33,299 bases of DNA from positions 1 through 33,299 of the forward strand of contig JALWZS010000036.1 of the NCBI GenBank assembly GCA_027002475.1, given 5' to 3'. A program made the position numbers and the translations under genes. Origin of the DNA: a bacterium (lineage in GTDB: Bacteria > Patescibacteriota > 4484-211 > GCA-002791395). The notes below the pieces were generated by a model that saw nothing but the letters and a program-made list of their open reading frames with translations, was not told the DNA's origin and did not search any database. This document shows positions 8,425-14,890 of the stretch, one piece after another (the first letter of the stretch is position 1; each line of letters opens with the position of its first letter).

Positions 8425-8455
8425 AAAGTCGCTTCTCGCTTTAAGCGGGAGAAGC
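8425..8455 (-). terminator. Hairpin between the 84-residue gene and dinB, possible attenuator
   Basis: On the minus strand GCTTCTCCCGCTT folds on AAGCGAGAAGC (8431-8455), followed by GACTTTT. The TAA stop of the upstream gene lies in the loop. The U-run is short, so read-through into dinB is plausible and the hairpin could act as a partial terminator. Confidence 0.45.
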
Positions 8456-8695
8456 AATCTCTATTAGTCTCCAACTTAACGTGTTTGTATCAAGGCGCAA
8501 TTTAAAAAAGGTGCCATTGGCTATAAGGTGAAAGTAGTGGATTAAATCTTTGCCTTCGTAAACTTTGTGGTGAAAACCTAGCTTTTCAAATTTTATTACC
8601 TCGTTTTTACGTTTCATGATGTATGGGAACGCTTTTCCATTATTGGCATCGTATGCTAATGAAACGCTAACTTGTTCATTTATTTGTGTTGTCAT
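8441..8695 (-). CDS. 84-residue protein of unknown function upstream of dinB
   Basis: The protein has no recognised family. It starts MTTQINEQVSVSLAYD and has a mixed beta pattern with alternating basic and aromatic residues (KAFPYIMKRKNEVIKF, HHKVYEGKDLIHYFHL, FFKLRLDTNTLSWRLI), no membrane segment and no cysteine. Its stop is 31 bp before the polymerase start. That context and its length are similar to small proteins paired with Y-family polymerases in other genomes, but homology cannot be claimed from sight. Its start region, including ATGAC, is duplicated about 190 bp upstream in the repeat described separately. No Shine-Dalgarno sequence is present. Confidence 0.6.
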   Translation of the reverse strand: MTTQINEQVSVSLAYDANNGKAFPYIMKRKNEVIKFEKLGFHHKVYEGKDLIHYFHLIANGTFFKLRLDTNTLSWRLIEIASPA

Positions 8696-8762
8696 AATTG
8701 TTTGTGAATGAGTTTGCTCGTTTCTTGTAATCCAAATGCATCTTTTATTTTTCTAATGAGCG
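8691..8762 (-). repeat. Direct repeat copy B, overlapping the start of the 84-residue gene
   Basis: A 72-bp stretch matching 8885-8958 at about 80% or more of positions, from CGCTCA through the central identical block TGCATTTGGATTACAAGAAA to the shared ATGAC at the gene start. In one minus-strand frame it reads a plausible C-terminus (KIKDAFGLQETSKLIHKQL, then a stop that overlaps the ATG as ATGA). This suggests it may be the tail of a lost upstream gene. Confidence 0.65.
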
Positions 8763-8793
8763 CTTGGTTACGGTGAAACGCTCAAACTCATTC
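8706..8793. repeat. Imperfect inverted repeat, 19-bp arms
   Basis: Arms at 8706-8724 and 8775-8793 (gaatgagtttgctcgtttc and its near reverse complement) match at 17 of 19 positions around a 50-bp centre. The motif therefore occurs three times here: twice direct in the repeat copies and once inverted. Confidence 0.5.
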
Positions 8794-8816
8794 GTACTAA
8801 GTGAATAATATGTAGG

Positions 8817-8855
8817 AAATAGTAGACACGCAAGATTGTATTTTGTCTACTATTT
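8817..8855. promoter_or_regulatory. Perfect 12-bp inverted repeat in the dinB-operon leader
   Basis: Arms AAATAGTAGACA (8817-8828) and TGTCTACTATTT (8844-8855) are perfectly complementary around a 15-nt loop. No U-run follows on either strand, so this is not a classical terminator. It could be a protein-binding site or an RNA hairpin between the two repeat copies. Confidence 0.45.
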
Positions 8856-8884
8856 GAATTTACTTTTCAAACTGTTTGTTTGTA

Positions 8885-8958
8885 GTCATAGCTACTTGTG
8901 AGTGAGTTTGTCCGTTTCTTGTAATCCAAATGCAGCTTCTGATTTTTTCTACTGAGCG
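8885..8958 (-). repeat. Direct repeat copy A, possible remnant of a duplicated gene junction
   Basis: A 74-bp partner of copy B. After its shared ATGAC it reads only MTTNKQFEK before a stop, so it would encode a 9-residue peptide rather than a second 84-residue protein. In the alternative frame it reads EAAFGLQETDKLTHK then a stop, matching FGLQETSKLIHKQL of copy B. A decayed duplication is the simplest explanation. Confidence 0.6.
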
Positions 8959-8988
8959 TAATTTAAGAGGTTAGCTCTTAAATTACGC
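8956..8988 (-). terminator. Long hairpin after pcm, terminator-like but without U-run
   Basis: GCGTAATTTAAGAG and CTCTTAAATTACGC form a perfect 14-bp stem around a 5-nt loop, 4 nt after the pcm stop codon. The sequence after it on the minus strand is purine-rich rather than U-rich, so its role as a terminator or as an mRNA 3'-end stabiliser is open. Confidence 0.45.
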
Positions 8989-8992
8989 GTTG

Positions 8993-9640
8993 TTACGCGT
9001 TCCAGCTGGCACCGACTAGTGGGACAAATGTAAAACGACCTTGCGGCAGATAACTTTTTTCAATTTCAGTTGGGCTAACTTTTTTAACCTGCATCATTAG
9101 TCCATTTACAGGAATTATCATTCTCCCACCAATCTCAAGTTGTTCTATTAAATCTTGCGGAACTTGATTTGCGCCAGCATTTACTAAAATCTTAGTGAAT
9201 TTATCGTCTTTATTAGGTGAACCAATCCTATCAGTCGGTGCCTGCTTGATAATTTCCTTAGGAAAACCGTACTTGGCTATGTTGTTTTGACCAAATTCAA
9301 CTAGCTCAGGAATAAGCTCAACCCCTAATACTTGGTTTGGGTTTTTAGTAATGCTTGCTAAAAGAGCAGTTGTCCAACCAGATCCTGAGCCAACGTCTAG
9401 GATTGTATCTGTTTCTTTGGGGGCAAGCATTTCAAGCATAATTGCTACTGTATAGGGTTGTGAAATGGTTTGATCGTAGCCAATGGGGAGTGGGGCATCG
9501 ATATATGCTTGGCTTTCGTATCCTGGTGCAACGAAATCTTTCCTGTCGATTTTGTTAAATGCATTAATTATTTGTGGTGTTTGAAGCGCACCTTCTTCAA
9601 TTAGGGGTTTTATTAGTTCTTCCTTACTGTCGTAAAACAT
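8993..9640 (-). CDS. pcm: Protein-L-isoaspartate O-methyltransferase
   Basis: A 215-residue SAM-dependent methyltransferase. It has the family-specific DQTISQPYTVA segment (residues 56-66) before the methyltransferase core, motif I DVGSGSGWTTALL (82-94) for SAM binding, an acidic residue after the second strand (GVELIPELVE), and ILVNAGANQVPQDLIEQL (about 150-167), which corresponds to the substrate-adjacent motif usually written as 'I.vtaa...vP..l..QL'. The enzyme methylates L-isoaspartyl residues that accumulate in ageing proteins and starts their repair. The length is normal for the family. It begins 2 nt after the stop of the 589-residue protein gene and is probably cotranscribed with it. 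A long hairpin follows the stop. Confidence 0.93.
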   Translation of the reverse strand: MFYDSKEELIKPLIEEGALQTPQIINAFNKIDRKDFVAPGYESQAYIDAPLPIGYDQTISQPYTVAIMLEMLAPKETDTILDVGSGSGWTTALLASITKNPNQVLGVELIPELVEFGQNNIAKYGFPKEIIKQAPTDRIGSPNKDDKFTKILVNAGANQVPQDLIEQLEIGGRMIIPVNGLMMQVKKVSPTEIEKSYLPQGRFTFVPLVGASWNA

Positions 9641-9642
9641 TG

Positions 9643-11412
9643 TTATGAAATATGAAGATCTACGTCAAATTTCTCTTCTACATCCGCAATTACTTGGGCA
9701 TCAACGTCTTTGAGGTGCTCTTGTACAAAGGCTCGCCACTGTTCCTCTGTTTCGTTTACTCCTTCTATAGTCCATTTCCCTTTGGCCAACCTGGCTATTA
9801 CTCCACCTACTGTTGGATACGTTAAGTGAGTTCTCTTGTTATGTTCTGTTATTTCTCGAACTGCATGCCCATTCATTTGCACAAGCTTAGGCTTGCCACT
9901 GCTATCAAGCACCTTCATCCCTTTAACGTCAATTCTTAGGATTCTAGATTCACGTCCTTCATTATCATATATAGTTTGTCCTATTATAGATTTTATTGCT
10001 GGGAATAGTTGAGGTGAGCGAATTGATTCTTGAATGCGAAGCTTTTGTTCATACCTTTGGGCTTGACGTTGGGCTTTTAATCTTTCTTGTTCTTCTGCGC
10101 GCTCGATTTCTGCCATTTGCTTGAGCCTAGCTAGTTCTTGTTGCTTGGTGTCAACTTCTTCTTTAGATAGCGATTTGGGCCATAGTTCTTCAGGCAGGAT
10201 TGATGGGTACTCTTTAATTATTTCTTTTACTTGAGCTGCTGCAGCGTCATAATTCTCGTCCTTAAGTTGTGTAATTATGCGATCCCAAATATCTGACGCT
10301 CTGGCTTCGTGGGGCAAATTAGACGTGCGAAAAAAGGCTAAGGCATTTATAGCTATAAGTACGTTTCTAATTTGTTCTGATGGTAACTTTGAAAGCATTT
10401 GTTCAATTACCGTGTCAATTCGGTCGACGTACCCTCGGTAAAATTCAGTACCGTTTACCTCTTCTTCTAGATGTTTGTGATTGCCATTTCTAATTGTAGG
10501 ATTTCCGATTAAAAGTCTTTCAAGGATTCTTTTTTTGTTAGTCTCTGGATCCATGAAACCGATTGGATTTCTTGTATTATATTTTTCCAGTAGTCGTTCA
10601 ATTGGGCTTAACATGTGCTGCTTGGCAGTATTTCGCAGACGCATTAGAAAAACTAACTGCCATTCAGGTGAAGCTTCGTCAAAACCTGCTTCTTTAAAAC
10701 GCTCGAGTAGCTGCATATTTGCAAAACGTTGCGTCGACCTTTCTTTGCCCCATGTTTCCTCGATAACGCTAGATGCCCCCAGTAGTTCAGGTGCTACGCT
10801 CTCTAGAGTCTTGATTGCCAAGATAAGGTATCTTTTTGACACTGGGAGATTCTCCCGGTCAAGTGGTTCTCCGCCATTAAAGATTCTCTTGGCTACATAC
10901 GGCACATCTTCTGGAGCCGTTTCCATCCCGCCGTTAAAACCTGCTTCGTATCGAGCCTTAGCTGCTGGATCGTCTAGTATTTCAAGTAGGATAGATATGC
11001 TAGATTCCATCTGTTCGGTCATTGCTGCTTGATATTCAGCGCGATACTGGGCAATCCCTTCTTCAATCATTGCCATCTCTTCTTCAAGAGTTGCAATTTG
11101 TTCTTTAGTAGCTTCTGTTGCCTCTTGTTTTAGCTTTTCCCTTAAGTGTGTCAACGCATTCTTTTTTTTAATGAGCTCTGGATGCTGAGCGTAAGTAGCT
11201 CTTACTTGTTTACTAAGGCGAGCTTCAAGTTCCCGCTGCATAGATCGATCCATGCCTTGTACAAGTAGTTCAAGAAATCTAGCATAGTCTGTTTCATTTC
11301 CATGGTGACGATATTTGGCACTAAGTAAGGTTTCTGTGTGTTTAGGTATAGTGTGAAATTTGTTGTATTCCGGGGAGTTGATGGCTATCGACCGCATACC
11401 TTTGCTTGGCAT
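9643..11412 (-). CDS. 589-residue coiled-coil protein of unknown function
   Basis: No family was recognised. The protein is hydrophilic, with no signal peptide or membrane helix. Residues about 60-145 are a strongly charged helical region (RELEARLSKQVRATY, REKLKQEATEATKEQIATLEEEMAMIEEG) typical of a coiled coil. A second charged coil lies at about 415-465 (KQQELARLKQMAEIERAEEQ). The C-terminal ~120 residues are more globular, with IIGQTIYDNEGRESRILRID and a repeated KLVQMNGHAVREI-like beta pattern. An upstream in-frame ATG (11451) would add 13 residues, but those bases are the promoter: TATAAT ends 6 nt before the ATG at 11412 with TTGTGC 16 nt upstream. The start at 11412 is therefore chosen and the mRNA is predicted leaderless. 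The gene sits directly before pcm. Confidence 0.7.
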   Translation of the reverse strand: MPSKGMRSIAINSPEYNKFHTIPKHTETLLSAKYRHHGNETDYARFLELLVQGMDRSMQRELEARLSKQVRATYAQHPELIKKKNALTHLREKLKQEATEATKEQIATLEEEMAMIEEGIAQYRAEYQAAMTEQMESSISILLEILDDPAAKARYEAGFNGGMETAPEDVPYVAKRIFNGGEPLDRENLPVSKRYLILAIKTLESVAPELLGASSVIEETWGKERSTQRFANMQLLERFKEAGFDEASPEWQLVFLMRLRNTAKQHMLSPIERLLEKYNTRNPIGFMDPETNKKRILERLLIGNPTIRNGNHKHLEEEVNGTEFYRGYVDRIDTVIEQMLSKLPSEQIRNVLIAINALAFFRTSNLPHEARASDIWDRIITQLKDENYDAAAAQVKEIIKEYPSILPEELWPKSLSKEEVDTKQQELARLKQMAEIERAEEQERLKAQRQAQRYEQKLRIQESIRSPQLFPAIKSIIGQTIYDNEGRESRILRIDVKGMKVLDSSGKPKLVQMNGHAVREITEHNKRTHLTYPTVGGVIARLAKGKWTIEGVNETEEQWRAFVQEHLKDVDAQVIADVEEKFDVDLHIS

Positions 11413-11418
11413 ATTCTC

Positions 11419-11446
11419 ATTATAAAGAAATATTGAAGGGGCACAA
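11419..11446 (-). promoter_or_regulatory. Promoter TTGTGC-16-TATAAT, leaderless start at 11412
   Basis: On the minus strand the -35 box TTGTGC (11441-11446) and the perfect -10 box TATAAT (11419-11424) are 16 bp apart. The -10 box ends only 6 nt before the ATG at 11412, so the first transcribed base would be the A of the ATG. No ribosome site fits in this interval. Confidence 0.75.
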
Positions 11447-11479
11447 TACACTCTGTGTGTCTAAAAATGTTAAGTGTGA

Positions 11480-13285
11480 CTAATTGCTTATACTCTGAGC
11501 TAAATCTTGCGCTTGAGTTAGGTCTTTTTGCATGTCGAGTAAACCTTGTTCCCAAAAATTTTTGTCTGTTAAGTCTATGCCAACGTCTTTAAATGTGTCT
11601 TTTGGTGATTTGCTCATTCCATAGCTTAGTATCTTTTTAAACTCTTTCATAAACGATTTGTCTTGGCGTACTCTTCGTTGCAGGGCTTTGGATACTAATA
11701 AGCTACTAGCATACGAATAAACGTAGAAAAACATTCTAAAGTGTGACCAATAAACCCACCAGTTTTCTGATCCTTCTGATTGCTCGACTGCATCGCCCAT
11801 GTAATTTGCCATGTGTTTTTGAAAGATGTCGCCAATTTGTTCTTTTGGTAAATATCCAACTTTCCTAAAGGAGTTATGCAAATCTTGTTCAAATCTGTAA
11901 GCACTTACTTGCCTAAAGATGGTTGAGACGTCGTTTCCTAGTTGAGTCATTAAAATTGCTAATTGCATCTTTTCATCTGCCGTCTTTCGCAGCTCGTCTA
12001 GTACGAAATCTTCTGTAAACGTACTTGGTACTTCTGCTATTGCTAATGAAGCGTCATAGTTTAATGCAAGTGGAGTTTGTTTTAGTAGCTCAAAATGAAC
12101 TGCATGTCCTAGTTCGTGCGCGATTACTTGTACGTCATAGAGTTTGTTAGTGTGGTTAAGCAGTACGTAAATAGGGTCATTTTTGTTCGAATTAGCACAA
12201 AGAGCCCCTCCTAGCTTTCCTTTTTTAGGGAAGGCATCAATTTGACCATTATCTATTAATCTTTTTACGATACCAGCAAACTCGTCGTCTATATTTGTAA
12301 ATGTTTTAAGGACGAGTTTGACCGTTTCATCATAAGAATAATCTTTATCAATGTCACCATAAGGCACGTTTCTTTCGTGGTATTTTAATTTTTTTACACC
12401 AAGCAGCTTAGCTTTTAATTTGTAGTAATCTCTAGCAATTTGAATGTGTTTTTCTACGGTTTCAAGCATCGTGTCAACAATTGATGAGTCGATATCGTCC
12501 TCTATGTGACGCATTAAATCGGGGCGAGAAACCTTGCGTAAAGTGTCATCGATTTTCTTGTTGTATAGAATTGCGTTTATCTCTTTTGTGGCGACTTCAA
12601 CATTTGCTTGTAATATTTCGTTAAACGCTTTTGCAGCAGTGTCTCGAACTTTTTTGTTGGTTGAGTTCATAAGAGTTGCTATCTCTTCAAAGCTTGCTTC
12701 TTTTTCCTCTAGTTTTTCGTTTAGAACTCTTCTTGTTTCTTTAGATATAAACTCGCTAACCATATTTACCCAAAACTCGTGGGCTGGTTGCACTTTAAGG
12801 TTAATAACTTTCTCAGCATCTTCGCTAAGCAAGTATGGAGACATTGCAAATATTCGCTCAAGAAAGTGTCTGTATAGTTGTAGCTGCACGTCGTTTAAAA
12901 ACTCTTGCTGTTTGTTTTTATCAATCCTAGCTAACCTTAGTTCAAAAAACTGAATTTTATTTTGTAAATGAGTAATGCGCTCAATTTCTTGGTTTAGTTT
13001 TGCTTGAATATTTGTATCAAGTTGATTTAGTAGGCTTTTTAGGTGTAAGTAATATGCTACTTTAGAAATAATGCCGTAGTTGCCATGCAATGTTTCGTAG
13101 TCATCGAGTGCTTCTTTTAACGCTTTAGGGCTTTCTAGATAATCGTTTCGTTTCTCCCACTTGTTTACGAAATCATTAACTGCTTTTTCTTGTCCTTTTT
13201 TAGACTTTTCTATCTCTGGAGCGTCATCAGACTTAAAAAGCAATGATAAATTCCAAGTAGTTTTAAGCTCTTTGTTCACACTCAT
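11480..13285 (-). CDS. pepF: Oligoendopeptidase F (M3 family zinc metallopeptidase)
   Basis: A 601-residue cytoplasmic peptidase of the usual PepF length. The zinc-binding motif HELGH is at residues 390-394 in VQVIAHELGHAVHFE, and the third ligand region (AEVPSTFTEDFVLDEL, with ligand Glu about 25 residues further on) follows at about 415-430. The N-terminal half is the all-helical PepF domain, beginning TTWNLSLLFKS. The C-terminal part includes the substrate-side motif RQVSAYRFEQDLH and the tail YVYSYASSLLVSKAL. Family members cut peptides of about 7-17 residues in the cytoplasm. The start has no Shine-Dalgarno sequence; TAGAAT (13295-13300) ends 9 nt before the ATG, so the mRNA is probably leaderless or nearly so. 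A separate promoter for the next gene lies in the 67-bp gap downstream. Confidence 0.93.
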   Translation of the reverse strand: MSVNKELKTTWNLSLLFKSDDAPEIEKSKKGQEKAVNDFVNKWEKRNDYLESPKALKEALDDYETLHGNYGIISKVAYYLHLKSLLNQLDTNIQAKLNQEIERITHLQNKIQFFELRLARIDKNKQQEFLNDVQLQLYRHFLERIFAMSPYLLSEDAEKVINLKVQPAHEFWVNMVSEFISKETRRVLNEKLEEKEASFEEIATLMNSTNKKVRDTAAKAFNEILQANVEVATKEINAILYNKKIDDTLRKVSRPDLMRHIEDDIDSSIVDTMLETVEKHIQIARDYYKLKAKLLGVKKLKYHERNVPYGDIDKDYSYDETVKLVLKTFTNIDDEFAGIVKRLIDNGQIDAFPKKGKLGGALCANSNKNDPIYVLLNHTNKLYDVQVIAHELGHAVHFELLKQTPLALNYDASLAIAEVPSTFTEDFVLDELRKTADEKMQLAILMTQLGNDVSTIFRQVSAYRFEQDLHNSFRKVGYLPKEQIGDIFQKHMANYMGDAVEQSEGSENWWVYWSHFRMFFYVYSYASSLLVSKALQRRVRQDKSFMKEFKKILSYGMSKSPKDTFKDVGIDLTDKNFWEQGLLDMQKDLTQAQDLAQSISN

Positions 13286-13387
13286 ACTTAAAAAATTCTA
13301 TCATGCTAATTAGCAAAGAGTTCTTAGGATTTTGTAAGAGCTCTACGGTGCCAAGTTCTAAGGTCGGACATTAGAACTTGTTGTTAG

Positions 13388-13419
13388 GAAAAGAAAAGCC
13401 CCGGCGTAAACACCGGGGC
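13388..13419 (-). terminator. Intrinsic terminator of the tRNA gene at 13426
   Basis: On the minus strand GCCCCGG and CCGGGGC (stem 13398-13419) pair around an 8-nt loop and are followed by TTTTCTTTT. This is a strong intrinsic terminator starting 7 nt after the last tRNA base. Confidence 0.85.
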
Positions 13420-13425
13420 AAAAGG

Positions 13426-13504
13426 CGGGCGCGGCGGGATTTGAACCCACGACCCCCCGATTGGCTATATCGGGTGCTCTCCATCTTACCTGAGCTACGC
13501 GCCC
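13426..13504 (-). tRNA. tRNA gene with abnormal D and anticodon loops, amino acid unassigned
   Basis: The acceptor stem is perfect (GGGCGCG/CGCGCCC), the T arm is normal (GTGGG TTCAAAT CCCGC), the D stem is GCTC/GAGC, and the variable region is GGGTC. Two loops are too long. The D loop has 12 nt, with seven rather than one to three bases between G15 and G18. The anticodon stem CCCGA/TCGGG encloses a 9-nt loop, TATAGCCAA. Forming one more A-T pair gives a 6-bp stem and a 7-nt loop ATAGCCA, with U33 and anticodon AGC (Ala). The Ala identity pair G3-U70 is absent (G3-C70) and the discriminator is G73, so that assignment is weak. CCA is not encoded. Total length is 79 nt without CCA. It has a consensus promoter and a strong terminator, which suggests it is expressed. 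Confidence 0.7.
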
Positions 13505-13518
13505 ACAAGGGTAGCGTG

Positions 13519-13547
13519 ATTATAGTAACCACTAGGGGTTTTGTCAA
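13519..13547 (-). promoter_or_regulatory. Consensus sigma-70 promoter TTGACA-17-TATAAT for the tRNA
   Basis: On the minus strand TTGACA (13542-13547) and TATAAT (13519-13524) are exactly 17 bp apart, both perfect consensus. Transcription would start about 8 nt before the tRNA 5' end. Confidence 0.9.
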
Positions 13548-13558
13548 TGTTGGTTTTA

Positions 13559-13586
13559 TTGTAACGAATACGACCAGTGGTATTAT
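13559..13586 (+). promoter_or_regulatory. Promoter TTGTAA-16-TATTAT, leaderless GTG start at 13595
   Basis: TTGTAA (13559-13564) and TATTAT (13581-13586) are 16 bp apart. The -10 box ends 8 nt before the GTG that opens the next gene, with no Shine-Dalgarno sequence. It lies back to back with the tRNA promoter. Confidence 0.55.
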
Positions 13587-13594
13587 AGAAGTGA

Positions 13595-14833
13595 GTGAAA
13601 GGGAAAATAGTATTCTTACTGGTTATAATATTGGCGTTCGGACAGGTTTTTTATTTTGCTTATATTAATCATTCAGTAGATATTTCGTTCTTATGGCTGT
13701 TCAGTCAAGAGAGAAGTAATACCACTGTGAGTTTAACTGCAACACCATCGCTTGTAATGTCCCCGATTATTACCAAGGAACAAGATGCTGTAGTTAGTCC
13801 AATCCCGACTATATCAAGAGATAAAAGGATTACACCTCCTTTACCGAGTATTGAAGAATTGAGAGGTGCAGGCGTTGAGGCAGTTTTTGACTCTTACCAA
13901 CTCAAAAAGCCGTATAAATTAAAAGGGGAAGGTGAGTTTAACTTATTCCGTGAGATTCAGGGAGAAGATTATGGCTATATTATTAAAGATAGTGGATACG
14001 GGACAGATCTAATATTTTCACGCATGGTCAATGGTAAACCTCAACGGACTAATCTCCTAATTGATTATAATCGAGATGAACTCGCACGCAAAAGCAAGTT
14101 TGAACGGATGACGTATGCTCTTACAAAATACTTAGATTATGATATTTTAGATTTCTATGTTGACGTTGATGCTAACAAGATACTTTTAGTAAAACCTTTT
14201 GTGAAGACTTTATTAAACCCAAATCCATATTATATGAATGCTGTTTTCATTGGTAACTACGAAGAAACTGTTGTCACCAATTCTGATGACGCTCAATTTG
14301 ATTATAATGTTAGTTGGAACATTTGGTTGCCACCCACTCCAAGTACAGACGTTAACCTTTACGTGGTTTATCCCAACTCAGACAAAGTTATTGTAAACTT
14401 GGTAAGGGGAGATAGAATGATGGGATCTGGTGCGTTATATCTTTTAGATCTTAACACCCATGAAGCTAAGAAGATAACAGATATTAGATATGGTCAGGAA
14501 GGGAGTGCTGGTGGTGGTGATGGAGCTCGTTTAATCCGTACGTATAACCATCAGTTATTATTAAGTGATGGTAGCTCTTATATGGAGAGAAGTGATGAAA
14601 AACGGTTGACGAACCTTTATTTGCTTGATCCACTTACAAATCAGAAGACAATGTTAGTAAAAGATATGACAAAATACGGAAATTTTGAGTTATCATACGA
14701 TGACTCAAGATGTAATCTTAATGCTGATGAAATTTGCTTGATGGATTCAGGTGCGCCTTTTATGAAAATCGATAATATACACTACTACAACTTTAATATA
14801 AAAACGAAGCAGTTAACCACTATTCAAGATTAA
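13595..14833 (+). CDS. Exported or membrane-anchored protein of unknown function
   Basis: A 412-residue protein starting with GTG. Residues 5-24 are one hydrophobic helix after MKGK. Residues about 40-90 form a Thr/Ser/Pro-rich linker (SLTATPSLVMSPIIT). The remaining ~320 residues are beta-rich with repeated segments such as GALYLLDLNTHEAKKITD and LTNLYLLDPLTNQKTMLV, spaced like blades of a beta-propeller. No enzyme motif was recognised. The layout (anchor, linker, propeller-like region) resembles the next gene downstream on the same strand, although the two sequences are not clearly alignable by eye. The gene is divergent from the tRNA. Confidence 0.55.
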   Translation: MKGKIVFLLVIILAFGQVFYFAYINHSVDISFLWLFSQERSNTTVSLTATPSLVMSPIITKEQDAVVSPIPTISRDKRITPPLPSIEELRGAGVEAVFDSYQLKKPYKLKGEGEFNLFREIQGEDYGYIIKDSGYGTDLIFSRMVNGKPQRTNLLIDYNRDELARKSKFERMTYALTKYLDYDILDFYVDVDANKILLVKPFVKTLLNPNPYYMNAVFIGNYEETVVTNSDDAQFDYNVSWNIWLPPTPSTDVNLYVVYPNSDKVIVNLVRGDRMMGSGALYLLDLNTHEAKKITDIRYGQEGSAGGGDGARLIRTYNHQLLLSDGSSYMERSDEKRLTNLYLLDPLTNQKTMLVKDMTKYGNFELSYDDSRCNLNADEICLMDSGAPFMKIDNIHYYNFNIKTKQLTTIQD

Positions 14834-14877
14834 TAGTTTATTGTTTATAGATAGTTTTTCAGATTTAGGTGCTGCAG

Positions 14878-14883
14878 TATACT
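14878..14883 (+). promoter_or_regulatory. -10 box TATACT, leaderless start at 14891
   Basis: TATACT ends 7 nt before the ATG at 14891. There is no ribosome site between them. No convincing -35 box was seen. Confidence 0.5.
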
Positions 14884-14890
14884 TAGGATA

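Noticed and set aside
8817-8988. CRISPR array
   Set aside because: Only two copies of a longer unit with unequal spacing and no uniform repeat-spacer pattern; no cas gene is present.
10481-11032. 183-codon open frame on the plus strand inside the coiled-coil gene
   Set aside because: It is a Ser-rich antisense shadow of a gene with a better start, a promoter and protein-like composition.
11413-11451. Thirteen-residue longer N-terminus for the coiled-coil protein
   Set aside because: The bases are the -10 box and spacer of a good promoter, so translation from 11451 is unlikely from this transcript.
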